Shown in pieces: positions 36,201-47,145 of a DNA stretch of 64,000 nt. The translations under genes and the position numbers were made by a program. Position 1 is the stretch's first letter. Each line of letters begins with the position of its first letter. The stretch covers positions 186,001-250,000 of the forward strand of contig NW_019775869.1 in assembly GCF_001039355.2 (NCBI RefSeq). Reading direction: 5' to 3'. The stretch comes from Lingula anatina. Taxonomy: Eukaryota; Brachiopoda; Lingulata; Lingulida; Lingulidae. The notes beneath the pieces were generated by a model. It did no database searches. It saw only the letters and a program-made list of their open reading frames with translations, and was not told the origin of the DNA.

Positions 36201-36796
36201 CCCAAGCAACAAACACCACACACCATCTGAACGACATTCCAAGTTTATTTTTAGCAATTTTTCATGTGTTAGCAAGCAGACATTAAAAATTCATAAATGA
36301 AAGTGCTGATGCATGTGCCAGCACCTTGTCTTTATGACAAGTGCCGTCTTATGCTTATCATGCAAATATGATAAGAATAACCACCACGTCAAAATTTTTC
36401 TCTGCATCAGTGACTCATACACTGATCAATACCAGTATCAGTATTACTGTACAATTAAATGGCCCAAATTATTTTTTAAAAACAGAACACAATAAAGAAA
36501 ATAAGTCATTCAACATATAATGTGATATCATAAAAGCTCCCTGGGTCAAACACAAGGTCCTTATGCTAGTCCCTGTAAAGGTTTATCCCAAGTCTTAAAC
36601 CACGTACACTTACAAGTACATGTACATGTACTGTGGTACTACAAACTTTGACAAGTGCGCTCGGTTTGGAACCAACCTTCAACTCCGCAATTGGAATATC
36701 TTTTGGAAATCTTCTTTCGGTGCCAAACGAATTTATATTGCTGGACACTGTGACATTGACCACACTTTGGGTAACGACAGAATACTGCTCTGACAT
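33138..36796 (-). CDS. TBCB: Tubulin folding cofactor B, whole gene (7 exons)
   Basis: Cytosolic chaperone that hands alpha-tubulin on in the tubulin folding pathway and, with cofactor E, dissociates the tubulin heterodimer. Coding exons on the minus strand: 36677-36796, 35536-35679, 34857-34950, 34373-34517, 34147-34202, 33764-33836, 33138-33258; all GT-AG and in frame, 250 aa (human 244). Layout: N-terminal ubiquitin-like fold about 11-95 ([33 protein letters not shown]); a Lys/Glu-rich helix about 140-160; CAP-Gly domain about 165-235 with [17 protein letters not shown]; acidic C-terminus ending DEM. Divergently transcribed from BIRC6 with 278 bp between start codons. Confidence 0.96.
33494..33708. 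mobile_element. MITE family 1, copy B (215 bp)
   Basis: In TBCB intron 6, 55 bp from the exon 6 donor. Homologous to 23271-23465 over its length, with about 20 bp more, including an extra AGATCGATCTACTTT block. Ends GACCCCATTTCCAGAG and (inverted) GGCTGTATTCCCAGAG; AAA flanks both ends (33491-33493 and 33709-33711), a likely 3-bp duplication. Confidence 0.82.
33764..33836 (-). CDS. TBCB: TBCB exon 6
   Basis: Residues 187-210, the CAP-Gly core: [20 protein letters not shown] followed by KHNG. The usual GKNDG motif of CAP-Gly domains reads GKHNG here (206-210). Donor AC|GTAAGT. Confidence 0.95.
34147..34202 (-). CDS. TBCB: TBCB exon 5
   Basis: A 56-nt exon for [18 protein letters not shown] (169-186), the start of the CAP-Gly domain. 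Acceptor GTTTCAG, donor G|GTAAGG. Confidence 0.93.
34373..34517 (-). CDS. TBCB: TBCB exon 4
   Basis: Residues 120-167. [15 protein letters not shown] matches human DTVRSFLKRSKLGRY; then a charged Glu/Lys helix ([17 protein letters not shown]) that links the two domains, as in other TBCB proteins, and SMKVGDR leading into CAP-Gly. Confidence 0.95.
34857..34950 (-). CDS. TBCB: TBCB exon 3
   Basis: Residues 89-119: [20 protein letters not shown] then [11 protein letters not shown], matching the end of the UBL and the EYEDVSRVEKY segment of human TBCB. Confidence 0.95.
35054..35277. mobile_element. 224-bp foldback element with TAA target-site duplication
   Basis: In TBCB intron 2. Ends GGGCACATTCAGATTCACAT and (inverted) CGCAGCATTCAGATTTGCAC. 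Inner arms also pair (GTCCAACCGTGCGAGGGATT with the inverted GTCCAACTCTCCGAGGGATT). TAA flanks both ends (35051-35053, 35278-35280). PIF/Harbinger-like by duplication size and terminal GGGC, but a different sequence family from MITE family 1. Confidence 0.85.
35536..35679 (-). CDS. TBCB: TBCB exon 2
   Basis: Residues 41-88 of the ubiquitin-like domain: [20 protein letters not shown], then [20 protein letters not shown] and VDDGMRIH, aligning with human [20 protein letters not shown] and [15 protein letters not shown]. Symmetric phase-0 exon, donor CAT|GTAAGT. Confidence 0.95.
35981..36226 (-). other. Unexplained protein-like open frame in TBCB intron 1
   Basis: An 81-codon frame, same strand as TBCB, with a middle that reads like a folded domain ([20 protein letters not shown], then [20 protein letters not shown]). 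TBCB from other animals has no such insert, and the flanking TBCB exons join in frame without it. It may be a relic of a retrocopy or transposon, a nested exon, or chance. I do not recognise it. Confidence 0.25.
36677..36796 (-). CDS. TBCB: TBCB exon 1
   Basis: Residues 1-40, starting at the ATG at 36796 (context CTAAAATGTC). [20 protein letters not shown] then PIAELK matches human [20 protein letters not shown] and SLTIAEFK. Donor AAG|GTTGGT, phase 0. Confidence 0.95.
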
Positions 36797-37038
36797 TTTA
36801 GTAGGTGAGTTACTAAGGAACTGCCGATCCAAATTATCCTCCCGTATACAAAGTCTCGTTTAAATCTCGTTGATCATATGATTAACCAAAAAGGATTTTA
36901 TCGGTTTATATGTCACAATACTGCTAATTGCACATTACTTCATATGCCTTTTGAATTGATATTGGTATAATACGTTTACTTATAGTCCAAATTTATGTTT
37001 TTTATGCTACAATTTATTTTAAACTAAAGATGAAAGCA

Positions 37039-37046
37039 TGACGTCA
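37039..37046. promoter_or_regulatory. CRE palindrome TGACGTCA
   Basis: Exact consensus for CREB/ATF factors, 29 bp upstream of the BIRC6 ATG, in the divergent promoter. Confidence 0.7.
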
Positions 37047-37053
37047 TTTTCAC

Positions 37054-37062
37054 CTCGCGAGA
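37054..37062. promoter_or_regulatory. CTCGCGAGA promoter element
   Basis: Matches 9 of 10 bases of the TCTCGCGAGA promoter motif (preceded by C instead of T). In vertebrates this motif is common in TATA-less and bidirectional promoters. Confidence 0.6.
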
Positions 37063-37070
37063 TCAGGAAT

Positions 37071-37082
37071 CAAGATGGCAGC
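37071..37082 (+). promoter_or_regulatory. TISU/YY1-like element over the BIRC6 start codon
   Basis: CAAGATGGCAGC matches 11 of 12 positions of the TISU consensus SAASATGGCGGC. TISU elements bind YY1 and allow accurate initiation on mRNAs with very short 5' leaders; the CRE only 29 bp upstream fits a very short leader here. Confidence 0.6.
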
Positions 37083-37267
37083 CTCTGAAGAAGAAGCAGA
37101 GGGGAAAATGGATATTTGTGGTCTAGTTAATTGGTGGATAGGTGAATCGACTACAAGTGTGACTTACCATTCAACGCTTAATGTGATCATAGTGACAACT
37201 AAAGAATCAGGTGTTAAAGTAATAGACGTGTCGACGGGCTCAGTTCTTCAAAAGTCGGACTTATGTG
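37075..37267 (+). CDS. BIRC6: BIRC6 exon 1
   Basis: Residues 1-64. The ATG at 37075 starts MAASEEEAEGK, then TYHSTLNVIIVTT and VKVIDVSTG, matching human SYHPALNAILAVT and IKVIDGTSG, the first propeller strands. Shorter N-terminus than human, which has about 35 extra Ala/Gly-rich residues. Donor G|GTAAGG. Confidence 0.93.
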
Positions 37268-37681
37268 GTAAGGCCAAGGGATTCCTTGATCGCATTTGCC
37301 ATTACTTGCATTTTCGTCGCTATATCCTTAAAATTGTCAGTTCTACAAAGAGTCATATTATTTGAAGGCATCAAAAATTTTAGTGCAGTCATTTTAATGC
37401 GTTCCTTTAAGATTGTAATTTACTTTTTGCAGTCACACTAAAATTGTTGTATAATAGTATTAAATTGATTTTTCTTCGTTTGAAGTAAAAGTGGTCATGT
37501 GCTTAATTTTTATAAACACTTGCATCATTCGTGTCACTGCAAAGCTTTTTCAAAATCTTGGAAAGCCTGAAGTGTGAAGGCTCAATATTGGCATTAAGAG
37601 TTACATGTACTCCACAGAAAAGCAGCCATAAATACTAGTAGTCAGTGACTTGACTGAATATGGCAACTCTCATGCAGTAAG

Positions 37682-37716
<35 letters not shown>

Positions 37717-40700
37717 AGAATTTGATGATGCTATGCTGGACTAATGATGTTTGATTGCCATCAGTAAAAATACAACTAATGCAAATCTGTCTGGATAACC
37801 AGATAAATTTTGACTTCTGAGCTGATGACATGATCTCCAGATTATAGACATTACTCCCATTTATGGGTGTTAAATGAATATATGCATGGGTGAAAGTTTT
37901 CAGTATGCCCAATTTCAGGATTTTTGGTTTTCATTTTGATTTTTATTTTCATTTGGTGTGAATGTGATGAGAAATTGTAAGCTATGTGTTCCGGGTTTTC
38001 AGTTTTAACAATTTTTATAAGTGAATATATATAGTGGACTGAATATCCTGAGACCTTTGCATGAAATTATTCTAGTTTGACAACAGTTTGTGCAGTTGAT
38101 TTTTTTTCCAGAATAAAAGAAAAAAGGTTAACCATCCAGAACGAAAGAAAGAAGTTTCTGCTTAATTTAAAACATGTTGTAACTAGAAGGAATTGTCACT
38201 CTCCTAGTCGTGTCCCCTGCCCCTTCACCACATACTGCTTAAGCAGCACTGAGCATTGTCAGTTGTCCTAATGAATATGCACATCTGACTTCAGATTTTA
38301 CTATTATTTTACTATCACCTTTAATCACCAGCACCATTTGGAAGATCAGTTTTAGAGATTCTTTTTCCAAGTTTCACTTCTGAATTAACCCTTTGTATAC
38401 ATACTTTGTAAAAATTGTTCAGTGCTACTCTGTTGTGCTTTTTATATTGTTGGAATGCCAGATAATATCTTTGTAGTTTAAAGTATGCATACCAAGGTTA
38501 AAATTCATGAGAATTTAAGTCCTTTGTTGTCCAAAATTTTTTTAATAATTGAAAGTTAGCAACAAAGGAACCATTGAGTTGCTGGCCCATCATGTTACAT
38601 TTGAGTGAGATAGACTGGTGACAACTATTATCAGTTACAAGCATGTATTCTGCCATCTTTAAGGAGGCTTACCTCATTCTAGGCTTCTACCAAGTCCCAG
38701 AGATGGAAACAGATTTTAAGCATCCTGTAGTAGCACTGATGTTATTAAGTGCTATGTTGTTTTCATAAATGAAGATGGTAATATATTCACCTTTCTTTTT
38801 GAATGCCACATTGTGCATGGCATCTTTTTGTCTGCAGTCTTTTTAATACTGACTTCCCATTTGTTTAATTAGCCTCTCAAACAGACAATATCCAATCTGC
38901 ATACCTCTCTGCCAAGGACAAAGTATTATTTACGGATGGACTTTCGGTGGGAGTGAGGAAAGATCTTAGTGGGATGCTTCTACTGGACACATTGTTACAG
39001 GCTCCAGTGGCTTCCACAGATGATGTAGTCAAAGTTGAGCTGCCATTGCAAGAGGTCAATTAGACTCTTACTAATTCATCAGTAATATAATATTTCTCCT
39101 TGTGAAAAAATTCACAATTCACTTTATTTATTTGTTAGTATTAATTAATTAATGTTTTAAGTTGGACATTTTGTAACAGAAGTCATTTTGTTTTGAAATA
39201 TAGATTTTATTGAAGTACTGAGAAAAGAACGCATTATCGACCAAGGAAAAGGTTGCTAAATGTAAAAACTGAACTATATATTATGCCCTGTCAGAACATC
39301 AAATCTATTTTATTTAATTCTGTTCTTTAGGCAAACCATCTGTTTCAAGAGTGTCTGATGAGTGGTGAGCTCCCAGGGGTTGATGGGTTAGAAGATGTGA
39401 TAAGGGAGCTTGAGAAGGGAATTGAAAAGGCTCAAGAATCTGTTAAAGGAAACCACAAGGTTGCTAAAGTGAGTTTGATTGCTATATCTAATATGGTTTT
39501 GAGAATTATTTTGTTTTTTATGATTGAAAGACAAGATGATGATGGTTTGAGTAGAAAATCATGGTCAGTGGAGGCTGTTGGTTAGAAGTTTTTTCACTGG
39601 TTTAGTAATTTCGCTTAGATTAACAATTCAAGTTTGATTGTATTCAGCAGTTTATCACATATTTGATGAACAATAAATTATTTGGTTAAAACGTCAAAGC
39701 AGGAAAATCGACCATAGATATGTATGAAATATGTCTGTGAAAAGTGCCTCCTGGTAATTATTATGTTTAAAATGTAAGGCTCTGGCCAGTATAACTATTA
39801 GCACTTAAAGGGAACTTCATCACACATATTGAAGTTTCTTTGTGTACTTCAGTGGGCCACGGTGTGTATCAGACTACCCCACCACACCTTAAAGTCTGTC
39901 TGCAGTACTCTGATGACTGAACTGAAGAAATATCAACAGAATGTTAGCAGCTTGCCAGTAGCCTCTGCTGTCACAGAGAGGTTGAATTCCCTGTATCCCA
40001 CAGGTCAGCCAGAGCTTGGGGCAGGTCCCATTGATAGGTCGATGATGTATAGTGAAGCTGCAAGACGGGCATCGTTTACATCATGGCCACATATGAATTA
40101 CAAGTGAGTGTGTTGTACATTTATATATATATATAAAAAGTTAGTCAGTCTGGAATTGGAAAATAAAGTTACAAGAACATGCCCTTCTTGAAGGTATGGT
40201 TTTCATTTGATGATCATTTCCAATGTACAAGGTAATATCACTGAAATATGTGGACCATATTGGTTACTGTATTGATAAAACCTGTAAATTTACACTAACA
40301 GGTGGGCATTACCAGAGCCTATGGCACAGGCAGGTTTTTACCACCAGCCCAATTCTGTAGGAGATGACAGAGCAATGTGTTTTACGTGTAGTGTATGTTT
40401 AGTGTGCTGGGAACCAACAGATGAACCTTGGTAAGCAGATTGTAGACAGTGATTAATGTTTTTATGGACATCATTGAAGTGCTAATGGCCTTTTTGTTCT
40501 TTTCACAGAAGATTTTTTTGTGTTTAACTCTTTTATGAGAGGCATCCTTTAATTTATAACAGTCAGGTTCTATTACAGCATAAAATTAGCATTAGCATAA
40601 CATATGTTAAATTCCAGCTAGTTCATTTCTGAAACTTCTAAATCAGTATGTGCTGATGAAAATGAATGTACAGTGTAACATATTGAAACGTATTAATTAT

Positions 40701-43700
40701 ATCATACAGAGCCCACTGCAATACTATATAAATCTTTAAAGTAAAAAAATAGATTGTGAAATTTTATTGATTTATGTGTCATTAATTGTATTGAAACCTC
40801 TGTAGGTCTGAACATGAGCGCCACTCTCCTGGGTGTCCATTTGTGAAGGGACAGTTTACACAGAATGTGCCACTAAGTGGTGAGTTAACCATTTCAGTTT
40901 TCTAATATAAGAAGTGCAAATGATATTTTACATTTATTATTCTGTTTTGCATTAATTTCATTGTCATTTGATCACCTTTGGGTTGACGCCAGCACATGTT
41001 GTGTGTGGCTGGATTCTGATAGTTGCCAGGTGCTTCTTCTTCTCAAAGTGGTCCTCAGCATTTCTACATATCTATATTGGTAAAGTATATTATTAATGGA
41101 TATAAAATGGTGGAGAAGAAGAAAGTTTGGCAGAATACCAACAGGTCTTAGATACAGACATTATTGATCATTTTCTAATTTTCCAGTGACTTATGCAACA
41201 GAGCCAGCACAGGTGCATGGTATATCACAAGAAAAGGTGAGAACTTAGTCACAGCTATGAAATACAGTATATTTGAGGAAAAGAATGCATTTGCTTCATA
41301 ATTCAGTACATGAGAAAAGAATAAATGCTTTAAAGAAATAACACTGGTCAAATTTATGAGTATCTGATGTTTCAATTTTTTTATAACAGGTGAAGTGCAT
41401 AGTTATAGCAAAGGTGCAAATTTATTTACAGAAGCAACGTTGATCATGTTGGACATGAATTATGCGATTCACTCTACAAGTAAATTTATGCATCATAATC
41501 ACACATATAACAAGGCAGCAATTTTTGATTATTATTGATTGTTTATTGATCTGGATCACCACCAAAAACTAATCATCTCTTCCTGGGCCCACTTCTGACA
41601 GTTCCTGAAAATTTCATCAAAATCGGTCCATAACTTTTTGAGTTATATTGATGACAGAAGGACAAACAGACAAACAAACAGGGGTGAAAACATAACCTCC
41701 TTGGAGGAGATAATAATGAAGTGTTTCAATATTTTCTTTGTTTCAGGTGAAATGCATCAGTACAACATCATGTGATAACTTGGTGGCCACTTCCTCCACA
41801 CACGGTTATGTCATAGTCTGGGACATTGGCTGCCAGATGAAGGTTTGTCCACTTCATCATTAACAAATGTCTTTGTTATAGTGTGTGCTGAATTTCTTTT
41901 AGAAAGTTGAGTTATGACACCAAAGTATAACGCATTGATATTTCACAATACTCAAAGCTGAGGCTAACATATACATATTTTGTGCTTTGTGATTAAACAA
42001 TTTTCCATATCCAAAGAAAAAGGTCATTATTTTTGCCAGTTTACCATATTTTGGTTGAAATATACTTTTGAGGGAAAAACTAGAATTAAACCAGTTTGAC
42101 AACCATGTATTCATTGTTCACAAACAAAACAAATTTACACTTACTGTTTATTTTCACACCTCCTTGTGCCATATACCAAATGCTCAAAGTGTTATGTTTT
42201 CCAGAAACATATTGAATTAAACATTGACCCTGGTGACCCCCTGATTAAAGTAACCATGGGAGCCAATGAAACAAGTGCAATAGTAACTCAGAGGTGAGAA
42301 AAATGAAGCATGTTTATTCCCAAGTACTTGAAAGTTAACTGTCCCTAATGTGATGGGATGAAAGGAAAATGTATGAAAGCTATTCTGATTGACTGGAAAC
42401 TAGTTTCTTCACTGCCATTTGATACAACTTTTTCTTAGTTCCCATTAAGATTATATATGTGTAATATTTTATAGCTTATGTAATAGGCATTCATGTTCTT
42501 TGCTCTAAACTTTTATCCTCTCACTCTTGAATAGTGCTCAGTCTGGTGCATGCAAGGAGCCCATTACAGATAGTTTACCATCCTCACTACTGGAGACGGA
42601 CTCCATCCAGGAAGACAGTATGACAGGACCTGGACCAGAGGCTGGAGAAATTGTCTCCTTGCCAATAGAAAGTGTGCCACTGACAGAAAGTAAGAAGCTA
42701 CTTAATTGAATAGTTGTGAGGGAATTGTTTCTAATATTATCTTGTTTTACAAAATGTCTGAAATGTAAACATTGATGCAATTAACCATCTACTATACTTA
42801 TTTTTTTTGTGTCAGAAATAGTAAAAATAATAATGAAATAAAAAAGGGAGAGAATAATTTGAAAGACTGATTATGCAAGATGGGTTTTAGAAATGAGCAT
42901 GTTGCTTCTATTAAATTCAAAAAGTATTCTATACTTTTGAAAATTTTTTCTATTAGATTGCATTGTGAAGCGATCCAGAATATCCAGAGATGTAGTGGTG
43001 TCGTCAGTGAGTGTGATAGGTGACCCAGAAAACAACGCCCATCAAGCAGCCTCGGCACCTAGCAAGGACAAACTAACAAAGGCAGCTTTGGTCTGTGGTG
43101 TCGGGATTAGGAGAACTACATTAACCTGTGATATACCTGATACCATGGACGTACAGGCAATGAATTTAGTCAATGAAGCCTTGAGCTCAGACACTAGTAT
43201 TGATATTCTGAGTGAACAGAGTCAGGATGAAGAACCAGAAAATCCATTTATACCATGTATTCTTATACATGACATACAGAAAGTAGTGGTGACTAGACCT
43301 ATAGTTAAGAAACTGAAAAGTGCGCCAGGTTCAGCCAAGAGCACTGTATCGGAGATGTACATGCCACAGATCATGGAGGTGGATGAGGAACCTGAAATTA
43401 TTAACATAAGTGAAGAAAAGCCCATACCTGGTGGAAGTGGAACAACAAATGATACAGGCAATGAAAACTGTCATCCTCTTCAAAGTGGAAACCAAACAAG
43501 TATCAAAAACTTGGACTTGATGGAGGATAGCAAAGAGGGTCGTGTGGTGCAGTGTGTGCCTCTTCCAGAGCCCGTGTCCAAGGCGGGATTTAGTGTCACC
43601 CACATACTCCCTGTGTCAGACAATCATCACCTGTTGGTAGTTGTAGCGCCAACACAAGTGGCTCAGAAACACGCCAGTCCAGAAACAACGACTCGCGACG

Positions 43701-46700
43701 GGAAAGTTTTGAAAGAGAAAAAATCCAGTCAGAAGGATAAGGCAGCTGGCGGGTGCATTTTGCTGTATAAAATCAACTTTGACACACAAACTCCAACTTT
43801 AGAAACAGACCCACGAAAAATATTTTATATACCTGATGCAAGGGACGCAGTGGTAGCAGTATTGTCGTTGCCTTTAGATATATCTTCAGCTCAAGAAGAG
43901 GATGAGCTTATCAATATGAATAATAAGGAAACTGTGACTATACATAAAAGCTACTCTGAGAACTTGCCAGGGCAGATTGCTATATCTACGGAGATGGGGA
44001 AGTTGAAGATAATAAGACTGTCTGACTTTAAGGTGCTTGAGTCATTTGAATCTTCAGATGAAGGACAGAAGTTTGTTTCACTCACATACTGTACAGGTAA
44101 AAAGTTAACCATAATCATTTCTAATTTAATCAAAAGATGGTTCTCTCTTTTATTTAAATGCTTTATATCAGTTATATTCAAATAAGTAATCACTGTTATT
44201 GAATGTTAACTGTTAATCTCTTTGAATGAATATTCATTGCTGTCCATATTTCAAATCGATTTTATTTTGATAAATTCCTGTAAGGTATGGAAAGACTGTG
44301 TGCCTGCACTGGACATGGAAAACTTTCATTCTTCCAAGTGGCTCCCAAAGATCCTGAGTTCTCGGAGACAGACATGGTGGAGCACAGCTCCCCAGTGAGG
44401 CCCTTCAGCCAGGATAGTGTAGATGGATCCATGGATTGCTTACAGGGCTCTGGTAATAACTGAACTCCTTATATGCAGTCTCATTTGTATTATCCAGATT
44501 TACATTAAGTGTTCATTCTGACTGGACATAAAGAATAAGATGTGTTTTCTCCATAGTTAAATAGCCAAGACTTCTTTACTATTTTCTTGTAAGAGAATTG
44601 TATTTGATTAATAAGGCCATGAGTTGAACTTAAGAAAACTAGTTGTATATAAGAAATTGTTGCTTCTGTATTGTTCATGCTGAATTCTATTTTGTTTTAG
44701 GCAATGATTTGCTAGTGAAGCACCCACTGACAACAGAAGTATTGATGACACTGCATGAATTGACACAGTTTGAGAACTTGATTCCCCGCTTCACAGCAAC
44801 AGTTCCGCCCTGTTGGCAGGAAATACAACAAGAACAGCAGCACCGGCGCCACCCTCAGCATCTCCAACAACAGGGGGAGGCACTGCAGCACACCAGGAGC
44901 TGGAGATTACAGCATGAAAAGTAATTGCCACTTGATTGATTTTTTTCATTTGGAAAACACTAAAATGGAAATGCATAGTTTTTCAAACTTTTGTAATTAA
45001 AATGAGAAACAAAGTTTTAATTATACAATTCTAAATCACATGAAAACTAATTTTTCTATTATTTCATTTCAGAGGTAGCTGTGATGAACATTTATTTGAG
45101 CTTGTCCTGCCCAGACCTTGCACTGTAGGCCATGTGGACATCAAGTTCAACCTCCTCAGTGTGTGCACCTCTCTACCCAATATACAGGTCACTCTCTTGA
45201 AGCAGAATATCACAGACATAGGGCAGCAGGTGGTTGAAAATTGTGACATGGACAAAGGGAAAACTGAAGTGGACGATAAGATCAATTTTAGCGTTGAGAA
45301 AGGAGGGGAGGGCTCCGTGCCAAAGGACACTGTAGGGGAGAAAGATGACAAGGATGTTCAGCTAAGTAGTGTCAATAACGTTCATGATCCTGACTTTCTT
45401 GGAAAGCATCATGCTGAGATACTGTGTGGTCCAGTGGACCTAGCGAGCCATGTGGACCTCTCTGGGAAATCTGGACTTATCACCTTGACCAGCTCTAAGT
45501 TGCTGAAGGTCAAGTCAAGGTCTTTCTTGCTTCATATCAAAGCCCTGAAGGAAGAAAAGGTACAGGAGCTAGGAACTACTGAATTCAGTTTTCTTTAGCC
45601 ATAGGCAAATAATGATATAACTGCAAGGATTATAAATTAAAATTTTTTAATTAAAATACATAATATAAAATTTAAACAATAATTAACAAAGCAAATGAGT
45701 ATTTTTGTGTGTGAATAAATTGGATTTCTCCTTTATTTTTAGACTGATGTAAGGAATGCTCCAGTCACTCAGCAAGACAAAGAGGCAGACAAGAACTTCC
45801 ACTCCATTTGGGATCAGTTTTTCTTTGGTGGAGCTCCCAGCAAGTCCAGTAAGTCAGGCCAGGCAGGGGAAACATCAAAGCAGAAACTGGAAAACATCAA
45901 GGGTTGTGACTGGCTGGCAGAGATCTCTGTTACTATTAGGAAGACAAAAAGAAATACTGTTCCTAAAGACAGGTATGAAGTTTGTAATTGAGGTAACATG
46001 TTTATACAAATCATCAGATATCATGCTCCTTCAATTCCAGTGTTAAACATATGAATGCATTTGAGTATTCAGAGTATCACCTTGTATAGTGTACATGTGT
46101 ATGCTAGTATAGTGCACTTGCTGTTGTATTCATCTCCTGCCTTGGAAGCTGGGGGAAATATCACAGCACAAAAACTGCTATATAGGGATTTTACAAATTT
46201 TGCTGCCATATTTATGCATATTTTGCTTTCTTGCATTGTTATTTTGTGATCGCAATGTTGTATGTGTTATGATGTCTTGCAGACTCCAGCGTTGCACCAT
46301 GCTGGAAATGCCTGGTTTTCATGAGCACCTGTTGCTGGCAGCTTGTGGAGCTGATGAGGAGAGTATTCCTATCACTACTAGCCTAGAACACAGGCAGGTC
46401 ATGGCTCTGGACATACTCTGCTGGATTGCTGCCATTCACATTAGAGAATCTGAGAAAAGGTATCTCTTTGTTCTAAATTAATTTCTCTTTTATAGAGAGA
46501 GGTGTCTTGGTGTAATATTGGGATAGCCCTTTGTTTAAATTTTGAAAGCATTATGAAATTAATATTTATTTGAATGACAGTCTTATGGCTCCTCAGGTGC
46601 TTTCATATGAACAAAAGGCTATAAAATAAAGGTATAGTCATTTTACAAAAACTCAAAAATTACTTAATGCTTGTAGTTTTGTTGGTTTGGATTATGGGTC

Positions 46701-47046
46701 AATGCTAAAGAAACGTGGATCCATTTGTATGCCTCATATAAGTCTGCTTTTCTATCTCGTTTCAGATTAGAGCAAAACAGCTTTGTGTTTACTGTGCAAT
46801 CTAACCTGGAAGGCCTGATTAAGGCTTGCTTCATTGAGGGAGGGAGAAGTATTGCTCACAAGTGTGCCAAACTTGTAGCTCTGTGTCTGGAGTAAGTTGA
46901 CACTTGTCTTTCATTTACCTCATCCTCACTATACATATACCTTAGATGATCGTTATTTAGCATGATATATTAAACAGAAATGGCAGTGTTTGGTAAGACC
47001 AACATATTGGCTATGTTAGACTGAAAGGATAAAGTTTTTTTTTTAA

Positions 47047-47145
<99 letters not shown>

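Larger units (their letters stand above)
36797..37074. promoter_or_regulatory. Divergent (bidirectional) TBCB/BIRC6 promoter
   Basis: 278 bp between the two start codons of genes read in opposite directions. It must hold both transcription starts unless upstream 5'-UTR exons exist. Contains a perfect CRE palindrome (37039-37046), a CTCGCGAGA element (37054-37062) and a TISU/YY1-like element reaching into the BIRC6 start codon. No TATA box stands out near the BIRC6 end. Confidence 0.75.

Noticed and set aside
41175-41375. Minus-strand frame across BIRC6 exon 7
   Set aside because: Antisense shadow of a real exon and AT-rich intron.
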